A program made the translations under genes and the position numbers. A stretch of DNA of 7,405 bases from Paludibacteraceae bacterium (GTDB lineage: Bacteria > Bacteroidota > Bacteroidia > Bacteroidales > Paludibacteraceae). The stretch covers positions 1-7,405 of the forward strand of contig JAKSMY010000072.1 in NCBI GenBank assembly GCA_024400275.1, in the 5' to 3' direction. Within the stretch, counting starts at the first letter, position 1. Every line of letters begins with the position of its first letter. The notes beneath the pieces are model-generated. The model was not told the DNA's origin, searched no databases, and saw only the letters and a list, made by a program, of their open reading frames with translations. Below are positions 1-5,714 of this stretch, in pieces.

Positions 1-184
1 GGGTGAGATAGTGCATCACGGCAAAATGGGTTATGCCGTAGCCCCTGACAGTCAGAACATAGCGGAGGCGATTGAGGATTATTTCTCAGCCAATCGGCAG
101 GACGCATTTACCGAGTATCTGCAAAAAGAAAAAGTCAAATATGGTTGGAACAAGATGACCAAAGCGTTCCTCTCGCTGATGTAG
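1..184 (+). CDS. Glycosyltransferase, C-terminal fragment (5' end outside window)
   Basis: Read from base 2, the frame is open to a TAG at 182-184 and gives about 60 residues of a protein C-terminus. It begins GEIVHHGKMGYAVAP and continues with IAEAIEDYF and then W-N-K-M-T-K-A-F near the end. This resembles the last part of GT-B fold (GT4/GT1-type) glycosyltransferases, where a 'G-E-x-V x-x-G x-x-G-x-x-V x-P' segment lies in the nucleotide-sugar binding half and a final helix carries a conserved Trp. The expected role is transfer of a sugar from a nucleotide donor during surface polysaccharide or lipooligosaccharide assembly, at the inner face of the membrane. Donor and acceptor cannot be judged because the catalytic body is missing. 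The gene converges on the lipoprotein gene, with 18 bases between the two stop codons. Confidence 0.7.
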   Translation, partial: GEIVHHGKMGYAVAPDSQNIAEAIEDYFSANRQDAFTEYLQKEKVKYGWNKMTKAFLSLM

Positions 185-199
185 GAAACAAATTACGTT

Positions 200-229
200 T
201 TCTTATCTATTCGTGGAATCAGATAAGAA
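200..229. terminator. Hairpin between convergent genes, possible weak terminator
   Basis: Inverted repeat with 9-bp perfect arms, TTCTTATCT at 200-208 and AGATAAGAA at 221-229, and a 12-nt loop that can fold further (TTC/GAA). It lies where two convergent genes end and overlaps the last codons of the minus-strand lipoprotein gene. The stem is AT-rich and no clear run of T follows it on either strand, so it is not a canonical intrinsic terminator. The position between converging genes is the main argument for a termination role. Confidence 0.3.
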
Positions 230-1006
230 ATCATAACCTAATATTAAATCCTGAATCGCCTTGATTTCATTTGTAGAAAGATTTCTAGTTTTCGTATATT
301 TCCCAGATAGTCTCATCTTAACATTATTTCCATTAACCATCTCTCGCATAAAAGAAAGCATATTATTTGACACCTCAACATCAATCCACTCCCAAACAGC
401 ACCACCTGAATTGTCAGACTTCTTCTCTTGATATTGGTTAAATGGTATTTCAATAGTATTACCTTCGTAGGAGAGATAAGCATGCTCAAAGAATATCCAA
501 TCATCACCTGTGTAAGACATCATTAATCGTAGCCATGGAGTTCCATTCGTACCACGTTGTCCCATATATAATGAAGTATAGTTTGTATTGTTGTAATGTG
601 TAAAATAGCGATTATAATACCATGTAATATTACTCACATCATCATATTTCTTTTTGAGATTTTTTACAGCTTGTCTTTTAGCTTCCTTTTCTGCTAATAT
701 TTTAGCTTCACGTTCTGCCAATATTTTATCTAAATAGACCTTTACTTTAGCTGTTTCTACAGCTTCAGGGTGATAAATGCTCAATTTATCATATATGGAG
801 CGTAGAGCTTGTTCATCTTTATTTTTGAATAATTGATCTATATCAGCAGCAAGCTTGTTAGGCAAATTCTTATACATCTCTATTTCAGCAGAAAGAACCG
901 AAACGGAGTCACGCAATTCTTTAATTTTAGTTTCATACGAAGTCACATTTGTGCAAGCACATGCAACAACAGCGATAAGCGCAAAAAGAGAAATTCTAGT
1001 ATTCAT
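203..1006 (-). CDS. Putative lipoprotein with coiled coil and conserved C-terminal domain, function unknown
   Basis: 267 residues. The N-terminus (MNTRISLFALIAVVAC) is a short hydrophobic signal peptide ending in a lipobox-like V-V-A-C with Cys16 as the likely lipidated residue, so the mature protein should be membrane anchored. Residues 24-46 and about 83-122 are charged and helical, probably coiled coil; the second stretch contains an 8-residue tandem repeat, ILAEREAK then ILAEKEAK. From about residue 121 a compact aromatic-rich domain follows (ITWYYNRYF, LYMGQRG, WLRLMMSYTGDDW, VWEWIDV). I recall similar C-terminal domains in uncharacterised lipoproteins and phage-linked proteins of Gram-positive bacteria, but cannot name a family. 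The gene starts 28 nt after the RhuM-family gene on the same strand and no Bacteroidetes-type promoter is visible between them, so the two may be cotranscribed. By eye it is clearly more AT-rich than the genes right of 1982, which hints at an accessory origin. Confidence 0.8.
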   Translation of the reverse strand: MNTRISLFALIAVVACACTNVTSYETKIKELRDSVSVLSAEIEMYKNLPNKLAADIDQLFKNKDEQALRSIYDKLSIYHPEAVETAKVKVYLDKILAEREAKILAEKEAKRQAVKNLKKKYDDVSNITWYYNRYFTHYNNTNYTSLYMGQRGTNGTPWLRLMMSYTGDDWIFFEHAYLSYEGNTIEIPFNQYQEKKSDNSGGAVWEWIDVEVSNNMLSFMREMVNGNNVKMRLSGKYTKTRNLSTNEIKAIQDLILGYDFLSDSTNR

Positions 1007-1034
1007 AAAATGAGTGTTTATTTTTTTTCTTATA

Positions 1035-1736
1035 TTATCTTATTTGTTTCAGTATTTCTTCAGGATTAATTCCCATTTGGCTGATGGCACTTAGATGGTT
1101 GCCCATCGCATTTAACGAATGACCACAATGATACAACGTGTCATCAATAATTAGCCAACGGTCGTGGCTCTTATTCTTCCATGTATGTACCTCAATATGC
1201 TCTTTGCCTTCTTCTGCATCGTGGGTTGCCATTAAACGTTGCATACCGGAACCTACACTATTAGTATAAATGTCAGCAGACACACCTTTTGCCCGAACAT
1301 CTAAAATATCAAATGTCAGTGCATCCACATAACCATCTATTACAATCACTCTTTGTTTGGCAGTCTTCACTAACGATTCCAGTGCTACACGTGCTTCAAA
1401 GAAATTGCCTTCAAAGAAAACTTGCTCCACAGGGGGTAGAGCCGTCCTAACAAAGAAATCGATTTTATTTTGATGCTCCGTTAAAATCCTTTCTTGTCGC
1501 GCAAAACCTCTATCCACTTTTTCCTCTAACGCAAGCAATCGCTGGTTAACTGCATATCCGCGAAGCATATAATCTTTCAACACAGAAGTTGCCCAACGGC
1601 GGAACATGGTGGCATTTATGCTATTAACACGATACCCAACAGAAATAATCATATCCAAGTTATAATATGGTATCTCACGCATAACTTGACGACTACCTTC
1701 TATTCGAACTTGTGCAATTTTTACACAGGTTGCCAA
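1035..1736 (-). CDS. RhuM-family protein, N-terminally truncated, with PLD-like C-terminal domain
   Basis: The open frame of 233 codons can only start at TTG (1736-1734), which would give M-A-T-C-V-K-I-A-Q-V. The N-terminal part matches the core of Virulence_RhuM proteins: E-G-S-R-Q-V, YYNLDMIISVGYRVNS (24-39), FRRWATSVLKDY (45-56) and RGYAVNQRL. The helix-turn-helix-like segment that normally precedes it is missing. From about residue 92 there is a second domain seen in Bacteroidetes members, PPVEQVFFEG, then IVIDGYVD, and a phospholipase-D-like half motif H191-x-R193-x4-D198 (HDRWLIID). The next conserved spot, which I recall as G-A-S, reads G-H-S here, so catalytic competence is doubtful. 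RhuM proteins are named after a Salmonella pathogenicity island gene, often sit in mobile or accessory regions, and have no settled function. See the adjoining 5' remnant: the locus is best read as a decayed RhuM gene that may still give a truncated product. Confidence 0.65.
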   Translation of the reverse strand: MATCVKIAQVRIEGSRQVMREIPYYNLDMIISVGYRVNSINATMFRRWATSVLKDYMLRGYAVNQRLLALEEKVDRGFARQERILTEHQNKIDFFVRTALPPVEQVFFEGNFFEARVALESLVKTAKQRVIVIDGYVDALTFDILDVRAKGVSADIYTNSVGSGMQRLMATHDAEEGKEHIEVHTWKNKSHDRWLIIDDTLYHCGHSLNAMGNHLSAISQMGINPEEILKQIR

Positions 1737-1781
1737 TTCGTTTAATTCTTGCTAGAGTACTATTTCGTTCTGTTGGTTCAT
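1737..1781 (-). pseudogene. 5' remnant of the RhuM-family gene, interrupted by in-frame TAG
   Basis: In the same frame as the downstream RhuM ORF, an ATG at 1781-1779 begins M-N-Q-Q-N-E-I-V-L, then TAG at 1754-1752, then Q-E-L-N-E, which runs directly into the open frame. As I remember the family, RhuM proteins begin almost exactly this way (M-N-Q-Q-N-E-I-V-L-Y-Q) and continue for roughly 50 residues of DNA-binding region before a G-E-L-N-E-L-A-T-C segment. The simplest reading is that the DNA between these two points was deleted in frame, with the junction or a later point change creating the stop codon. Confidence 0.55.
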
Positions 1782-1876
1782 TCTATCTTTTTCACTTCCG
1801 TGATTTCGGCTTCTATATAACTAACTTATAGTTGTTATTTTTTCATTTTGTTTTCGACACTTCGAAAAACTGACTG

Positions 1877-1908
1877 CAAAGGTACAAAAAATAATTGATA
1901 TGAGCAAA
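1877..1908 (-). promoter_or_regulatory. Bacteroidetes-type promoter for the RhuM-family gene and lipoprotein
   Basis: On the minus strand a -7 box TACCTTTG (1884-1877) fits TAnnTTTG, and a -33 box TTTG (1908-1905) lies exactly 20 nt upstream. This is the sigma-ABfr promoter layout. Transcription would start near 1870, giving an untranslated leader of about 90 nt before the ancestral ATG at 1781. Confidence 0.75.
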
Positions 1909-1915
1909 AAAAGAC

Positions 1916-1937
1916 GGCAAATATTTGTATATTTGCC
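1916..1937. promoter_or_regulatory. Palindrome overlapping the kdsC-like promoter, candidate operator
   Basis: Perfect 9-bp arms GGCAAATAT (1916-1924) and ATATTTGCC (1929-1937) around a 4-nt centre TTGT. The element lies between two divergent promoters and covers the -33 TTTG (1924-1927) of the rightward one, as expected for a repressor or activator site. No cognate regulator can be named; chance symmetry in AT-rich DNA is possible. Confidence 0.4.
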
Positions 1938-1955
1938 AAAAAAATTGTACCTTTG
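1924..1955 (+). promoter_or_regulatory. Bacteroidetes-type promoter for the phosphatase-cytidylyltransferase operon
   Basis: A -33 box TTTG (1924-1927), a 20-nt spacer, and a -7 box TACCTTTG (1948-1955) matching TAnnTTTG. Transcription should start near 1961, about 20 nt before the GTG start at 1982. This rules out the in-frame ATG at 1925, which lies inside the promoter. The -7 box and its flanking G and CA are identical to those of the divergent promoter. Confidence 0.8.
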
Positions 1956-1981
1956 CACGCAGAATTTATTATTTGTGTATT

Positions 1982-2470
1982 GTGATCAAACTTTTTTTAA
2001 CCGATGTAGATGGCTGTCTGACGGACGGGGGTATGTACTACGCCTCTTCCGGAGACGAGATGAAACGCTTCTGCGTATATGACGGAATGGGTATTGTGCA
2101 GTTGCGCAAGGCCGGTATCAAGTGCGGTATCATGACCTCCGAGACCTCGGAGATAGTGGCTCGCCGTGCCCAACGCCTTAATTTGGATTACTTGTATATG
2201 GGTGTCGGCCGTCAGGTGGATGATGTCCGTATGACCAAGTTGGAAGCGTGCCGTCAGTTATGTGAGGAATTAGGAATCACGTTAGATGAGGTGTGCTATG
2301 TGGGGGATGATATCAATGATATTGACCTGTTGGAGGCGGTAGGTTTGGCGGCTTGTCCTGCCAATGCACGCCCCGAAGTGAAGGCTATACCCGGAATCAA
2401 ACAACTGTCTCGCCAAGGCGGCGATGGTGCCGTACGTGAGTTATGCGACGAAATATTGCAGTCATATTAG
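1982..2470 (+). CDS. HAD-family sugar-phosphate phosphatase, KdsC / NeuA-associated type
   Basis: 162 residues from GTG at 1982, chosen because it gives the family-typical M-I-K-L-F-L-T-D-V-D-G start and lies about 20 nt after the predicted transcription start. HAD motifs are all present: motif I D8-V-D10-G (nucleophile and acid/base), followed by LTDGGMYY; motif II T52-S53; motif III K86; motif IV GDD at 108-110 followed by I-N-D. The length and the GGDGAVREL tail near the C-terminus fit cap-less tetrameric KdsC enzymes, which hydrolyse KDO 8-phosphate. The MTSETSEIVARRA segment and the ACPANA segment look, from memory, closer to phosphatases linked to acylneuraminate cytidylyltransferases, so the substrate could be a nine-carbon acid 9-phosphate rather than KDO-8-P. 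It overlaps the downstream cytidylyltransferase gene by 28 nt, which suggests translational coupling and perhaps a shared pathway. Family assignment is firm; substrate is open. Confidence 0.85.
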   Translation: MIKLFLTDVDGCLTDGGMYYASSGDEMKRFCVYDGMGIVQLRKAGIKCGIMTSETSEIVARRAQRLNLDYLYMGVGRQVDDVRMTKLEACRQLCEELGITLDEVCYVGDDINDIDLLEAVGLAACPANARPEVKAIPGIKQLSRQGGDGAVRELCDEILQSY

Positions 2471-3135
2471 CCGGTGGCATCGGCTCCCGTGCAGGAGAAG
2501 GTCTGCCCAAGCAGTTGCGCGCCTTGCCGGATGGTAGGACGGTGCTGCAAACATGCCTTGATGCGTTCCGCGCTTGTCCGTTGATAGACGAGATATGTGT
2601 GGTTATGCACCCTGACTATATGTCCTACGTGCCGGAAGGAATATGTTGCATTGCCGGTGGCAAGGAACGTTGGGAGTCGTCATGGAATGCGATACAGTAT
2701 ATTGCCAACCGCCTCACCGATTCACCGATTCACCAATTCACCAATATTCTGCTCCACGACTGTGCAAGACCTTTTGTGAGCCGGCGTATCTTGACGGATG
2801 TGTGTCAGGCGTTGGAGACGCACGATGCCGTCACGGTGGCGGTGCCGGCAACGGACACAATGTACGTTGTGAATGGAGAAGGGAGAATGGAGAATGGAGA
2901 TTGGAGATTGGTGGATATTCCGGACAGAAAGACCATGTTCCGCGCCCAAACCCCACAGGCATTCCATTTGGATGTGATTAAGCAGGCGTACGAGAAGATG
3001 CAGGCTGATCGTCCAATGGAAAATCCAACCGATGATTGTGGTATTTTGCACCGCTATTTGCCGGAAGTGCCTATTTATATCGTGGAGGGCGAAGAGTCCA
3101 ATCGCAAACTGACTTTTAAGGAAGATTTTGAATAA
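2443..3135 (+). CDS. ispD: IspD/TarI-family cytidylyltransferase
   Basis: 230 residues. The first ATG in frame (2443) is the only start that keeps the N-terminal nucleotide-binding loop: AVILAGGIGSRAGEGLPKQ with G11, G12, R16 and K23. Further family marks are HDCARPFV (105-112), A-V-P-A-T-D138-T, D161-R162, AQTPQAF (168-174), D197-D198, and a C-terminal N220-R-K222-L-T with a late acidic pair. These fit IspD, which joins CTP and 2-C-methyl-D-erythritol 4-phosphate in the MEP isoprenoid pathway; the length matches. The same fold serves TarI (CDP-ribitol) and capsule-linked paralogues, and the upstream phosphatase makes a surface-sugar role possible; whether a second copy exists in the genome would decide. 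Two stretches, residues about 91-101 and 144-157, are encoded by short tandem repeats and appear as in-frame insertions between conserved blocks. The stop lies 2 nt before the methyltransferase start. Confidence 0.8.
   Translation: MRRNIAVILAGGIGSRAGEGLPKQLRALPDGRTVLQTCLDAFRACPLIDEICVVMHPDYMSYVPEGICCIAGGKERWESSWNAIQYIANRLTDSPIHQFTNILLHDCARPFVSRRILTDVCQALETHDAVTVAVPATDTMYVVNGEGRMENGDWRLVDIPDRKTMFRAQTPQAFHLDVIKQAYEKMQADRPMENPTDDCGILHRYLPEVPIYIVEGEESNRKLTFKEDFE
2714..2745 (+). repeat. Tandem octamer TCACCRAT x4 inside the cytidylyltransferase gene
   Basis: Four exact-length units: TCACCGAT, TCACCGAT, TCACCAAT, TCACCAAT. They encode the T-D-S-P-I-H-Q-F-T-N stretch just before the conserved HDCARPF block. 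A 24-bp period gives an 8-residue period, a peptide pattern I recall from spurious ORFs over simple repeats in gut Bacteroides. Because the unit is 8 bp, gain or loss of one unit shifts the frame. Confidence 0.8.
2871..2912 (+). repeat. Tandem heptamer GAATGGA x6 (degenerate) inside the cytidylyltransferase gene
   Basis: Six 7-bp units: GAATGGA, GAAGGGA, GAATGGA, GAATGGA, GATTGGA and GATTGGT. They encode N-G-E-G-R-M-E-N-G-D-W-R-L between the A-T-D-T and D-R motifs, a loop position in the fold. The 42-bp total preserves the frame, but a one-unit change would not. Confidence 0.8.
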
Positions 3136-3137
3136 CC

Positions 3138-4397
3138 ATGACAACAATTATACTCAAACCGCATAAAGAAGAGTCGCTGAAGCGTTTCCATCCGTGGGTG
3201 TTCTCGGGTGCTATTGAGCGGGTGGTGCTGGACAAAAACTACCCGTATGACCAGCCGCAGGAGGGCGAAGTGGTACTTGTGACGGCACACGATGGACAAA
3301 CGTTGGGCGTGGGACATTATCAAGTCGGCTCTATTGCCGTGCGCATTTTGGAGTTTGGTGTCAGCCAACTGCCCAAAGATTTTTACCCCAAGCGTATTGC
3401 AGCCGCTTACCAATTGCGCCAAGCATTAGGTTTAACAATGGTGCATGGTACATCGTCCAATGGTAAATGTAACAACACCTACCGTTTGGTGCATGGAGAG
3501 GGAGATTTTCTGCCGGGTTTAGTCATTGACATATACAACGATACGGCGGTGATGCAGGCGCACTCGGTGGGTATGCACTTGGTGCGGGCAGAGATTGCAC
3601 AAGCCGTGACAGATACTATTCCTGAGGTGAAGGCGGTTTATTACAAGTCCGATGACACGTTGCCCTTCAAGGCGAATATACCTCAAGAAGAGAAGGTGGG
3701 ATACTTAAGACCCATCCCCGGCCCTTCCCTCATAGGGCAGGGTGACACTAATAATAAGGAGTTTTGGAGTGCCGAGAACGGCTTGGAATTTAGGATAGAT
3801 TGGTTGCGGGGACAGAAAACAGGTTTCTTTGTGGACCAACGGGAGAACCGTGCTTTATTGGAGAAATATGCTGCGGGGCGCGATGTGCTGAATATGTTCT
3901 GCTACACGGGAGGCTTCTCGGTGTATGCTCTGCGGGGCGGTGCTAAAATGGTACATTCGGTGGATGTGAGCGAAAAAGCCGTGGAGTTGGTGCGTACCAA
4001 TGTGGAGCGTAATTTCCCGAATTGTCAGCGGCATGAGGCTTTTGCAGAGGAGGCATTTAAGTTCATGGCGGATATCAAAGATAAATACGACTTGATTATC
4101 CTTGACCCGCCGGCGTTTGCCAAGCACCGTGATGCCATCAAGAATGCGTTGCGAGGGTATCAGCGTATCAATCAAAAAGCGATTGAGCAGATTCGCCCCG
4201 GAGGAATATTGTTCACTTTCTCCTGTTCGCAGGCAATAGACAAAGAGATGTTCCGTTTGGCAGTGTTCAGTGCCGCTGCGGCAGTAGGACGCAAGGTGCG
4301 TATTTTGCACCAATTGCACCAGCCTCAGGACCATCCGATAAACATTTACCATCCCGAGGGCGAGTACCTTAAAGGACTGGTTTTACAAGTGGAATAA
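3138..4397 (+). CDS. rlmI: RlmI-like class I SAM-dependent rRNA cytosine methyltransferase
   Basis: 419 residues, slightly longer than E. coli RlmI (about 396). The N-terminal ~75 residues (KPHKEESLKRFHPWVFSGAI) form the PUA-like RNA-binding domain. A central EEHEE-type region carries the VHGEGDFLPGLVIDIY block (118-133). The Rossmann methyltransferase domain includes QKTGFFVDQRENR (226-238), SAM-binding motif I VLNMFCYTGGFSV (250-262), the acidic SVD (274-276), motif IV LDPPAFAKH (322-330) and motif VI TFSCSQ (360-365), where Cys363 fits the catalytic Cys of m5C enzymes. E. coli RlmI makes m5C1962 in 23S rRNA; the same target is inferred, not shown. There is a linker insertion rich in Gly and Pro around residues 188-207. 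It starts 2 nt after the cytidylyltransferase stop and is followed 11 nt later by the reductase gene, so it is most likely part of the same operon. The gene's housekeeping role is not obviously related to the others. Confidence 0.88.
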   Translation: MTTIILKPHKEESLKRFHPWVFSGAIERVVLDKNYPYDQPQEGEVVLVTAHDGQTLGVGHYQVGSIAVRILEFGVSQLPKDFYPKRIAAAYQLRQALGLTMVHGTSSNGKCNNTYRLVHGEGDFLPGLVIDIYNDTAVMQAHSVGMHLVRAEIAQAVTDTIPEVKAVYYKSDDTLPFKANIPQEEKVGYLRPIPGPSLIGQGDTNNKEFWSAENGLEFRIDWLRGQKTGFFVDQRENRALLEKYAAGRDVLNMFCYTGGFSVYALRGGAKMVHSVDVSEKAVELVRTNVERNFPNCQRHEAFAEEAFKFMADIKDKYDLIILDPPAFAKHRDAIKNALRGYQRINQKAIEQIRPGGILFTFSCSQAIDKEMFRLAVFSAAAAVGRKVRILHQLHQPQDHPINIYHPEGEYLKGLVLQVE

Positions 4398-4408
4398 ATA
4401 ATACAACA

Positions 4409-5374
4409 ATGAAATACAGGTATTCAGGAAATAGTGGTTTGCAATTACCCGAAGTGTCTTTAGGCTTGTGGCACAACTTCGGCAGCGTGGATAACTTTGA
4501 CAATATCCGCAAGATGCTGGTTGGTGCATTTGATTTGGGTATCACACACTTTGATATAGCCAATAATTACGGACCTGAGTTCGGCTCAGCAGAGATTAAT
4601 TTCGGGCGGGTGCTGCATGATGAGTTGGCAGCGCATCGGGATGAAATGATCATCTCCACCAAGGCGGGATACCACATGTGGGACGGCCCTTATGGTTACG
4701 GCGGTTCGCGTAAGTATATGCTTGCCAGTTTGGACCAAAGTTTGAAACGCTTAGGCGTTGATTATGTGGATATTTATTATAGTCACCGCTATGACCCTGA
4801 GACGCCGTTGGAGGAAACGATGCAGGCATTGGTAGATGCCGTGCGTCAGGGTAAGGCGTTGTATGTGGGTATCAGTAACTATCCCACGGAGAAGCAACAG
4901 TGGTGCTATGACTATCTGCGCGCGGCGCACGTACCTTGTTTGATTGGACAATACAAAGCCTCGTTATTCCAACAACAGACCTTGTTTGAAAATCTGCCTG
5001 TTGCTCGTCAAAATGGTAGTGGTTTTATTTGTTTCTCGCCTTTGGCGCAGGGCGTATTGACGAATCGTTATTTGAAGGGGGTGCCTAAGACTTCGCGTGC
5101 GGCAGCGCATCGCGGCAATGGTGCCATCACGGAACAGGCGCTGACGGAGCATGCTATTCGTACGGCTCGCCGCCTGAATGAAGTGGCACAGGAACGTGGA
5201 CAAAGTTTGGCGCAGATGGCATTGGCTTGGTTGCTGAGTCATGAAGGTGTGACATCCGTTATCGCAGGAGCCAGTCAGTTGAAGCAGATTCAGGATAGCG
5301 TCAAGGCGGTGGAGAACACGACATTCTCTGACAACGAAATGTTCCGCATTGACCAGATATTGAGAATGGAGTAG
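4409..5374 (+). CDS. Aldo/keto reductase, YghZ/Gpr-like
   Basis: 321 residues, the usual length of a single-domain (beta/alpha)8 NADPH-dependent aldo/keto reductase. It begins M-K-Y-R-Y-S-G-N-S-G-L-Q-L-P and keeps SLGLWHNFG (17-25), as in E. coli YghZ (Gpr), which reduces L-glyceraldehyde 3-phosphate and belongs to the group related to potassium-channel beta subunits. The catalytic tetrad is visible: D49 and Y54 in FDIANNYG, K85 in ISTKAGY, H126 in YYSHRYD. NADPH-binding stretches include FSPLAQGVLTNRYLKG (near 210-226) and VIAGASQLKQI toward the C-terminus. No signal peptide, so it is cytoplasmic. Substrate in this organism is inferred only; methylglyoxal or glyceraldehyde phosphate detoxification is the usual suggestion for the family. 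It is the last gene of the plus-strand run from 1982; no clear terminator follows it. Confidence 0.88.
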   Translation: MKYRYSGNSGLQLPEVSLGLWHNFGSVDNFDNIRKMLVGAFDLGITHFDIANNYGPEFGSAEINFGRVLHDELAAHRDEMIISTKAGYHMWDGPYGYGGSRKYMLASLDQSLKRLGVDYVDIYYSHRYDPETPLEETMQALVDAVRQGKALYVGISNYPTEKQQWCYDYLRAAHVPCLIGQYKASLFQQQTLFENLPVARQNGSGFICFSPLAQGVLTNRYLKGVPKTSRAAAHRGNGAITEQALTEHAIRTARRLNEVAQERGQSLAQMALAWLLSHEGVTSVIAGASQLKQIQDSVKAVENTTFSDNEMFRIDQILRME

Positions 5375-5392
5375 GGGTTTTGTAGTTTGTTA

Positions 5393-5410
5393 TATCCCCG
5401 AAAGGGTATA
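5393..5410. promoter_or_regulatory. HipB operator-like palindrome O1
   Basis: 18-bp imperfect palindrome TATCCCCGAAAGGGTATA, first of three related sites upstream of the XRE gene. E. coli HipB binds TATCC-N8-GGATA, also 18 bp, and this site has the same overall shape. Inferred to be bound by the adjoining HipB, alone or with HipS and HipT. Confidence 0.6.
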
Positions 5411-5433
5411 AAATGTGTAGAAATAATAAATAA

Positions 5434-5451
5434 TACACCCTTTAGGGTATA
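5434..5451. promoter_or_regulatory. HipB operator-like palindrome O2
   Basis: 18-bp palindrome TACACCCTTTAGGGTATA, the most symmetric of the three sites (one mismatched pair outside the centre). It starts 41 bp after O1, close to four helical turns, so both would face the same side of the DNA. Confidence 0.65.
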
Positions 5452-5473
5452 AATGGCATAAAATTTGATAGAT

Positions 5474-5491
5474 TATACCCGATAGCATATA
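5474..5491. promoter_or_regulatory. HipB operator-like palindrome O3, next to the hipB start
   Basis: 18-bp site TATACCCGATAGCATATA. The left half matches the shared TATACCC half-site and the right half is degenerate. It starts 40 bp after O2 and ends 3 nt before the hipB start codon, so occupancy could also hinder transcription clearance. No clear TAnnTTTG promoter was found in this 120-bp intergenic region. Confidence 0.5.
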
Positions 5492-5494
5492 AAA

Positions 5495-5701
5495 ATGGAG
5501 CAAACATTAAGTCAATATGTAAAACAAATGCGTAAGGAATATCACCTTACGCAAGAGGAGTTGTCCTATAAATCCGGTGTGGGTTTACGTTTTGTGCGTG
5601 AAATGGAGCAGGGTAAAAGTACTTTGCGGATGGACAAAGTGAATCAAGTGTTGGCATTGTTTGGAGCAGAATTGTCACCCACAACAAAGAGCCCGCTCTA
5701 A
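5495..5701 (+). CDS. hipB: HipB-like XRE-family repressor (antitoxin subunit of HipBST-type system)
   Basis: 68 residues, almost entirely one Cro/C1-type helix-turn-helix: LTQEELSYKSGVGLRFVREMEQGKSTLRMDKVNQVLALFGAEL, about residues 18-60. The G-x-G-L-R-F-V-R-E-x-E-Q-G-K core is typical of the short HipB relatives that precede hipA genes (the y4mF-like group, from memory). It has no long C-terminal tail. Expected role: dimeric DNA-binding protein that represses its own operon by binding the three palindromes just upstream and that helps hold the kinase in an inactive complex. hipS follows after 13 nt. The family call is firm; the partner assignment rests on gene order. Confidence 0.88.
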   Translation: MEQTLSQYVKQMRKEYHLTQEELSYKSGVGLRFVREMEQGKSTLRMDKVNQVLALFGAELSPTTKSPL

Positions 5702-5714
5702 TGGGTACACAATA

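Noticed and set aside
1752..1754. Readthrough or recoding of TAG as an amino acid in the RhuM gene
   Set aside because: No stem-loop or selenocysteine/pyrrolysine context is apparent, and the missing DNA-binding segment is better explained by a deletion.
1925..1981. Upstream ATG that would extend the phosphatase by 19 residues
   Set aside because: The ATG lies inside the -33/-7 promoter, upstream of the likely transcription start, and the added residues do not fit the family, which begins a few residues before the D-x-D motif.
2714..2912. CRISPR-like repeats
   Set aside because: Units are 7-8 bp with no spacers and lie within a coding sequence.
2722..3147. Minus-strand open frame opposite the cytidylyltransferase gene
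   Set aside because: No recognisable domain; the plus-strand frame carries all IspD motifs.
5661..5714. Earlier ATG for the HipS-like protein
   Set aside because: It overlaps hipB in another frame and encodes a leader unlike HipA N-termini; ATG 5715 gives the expected start and length.
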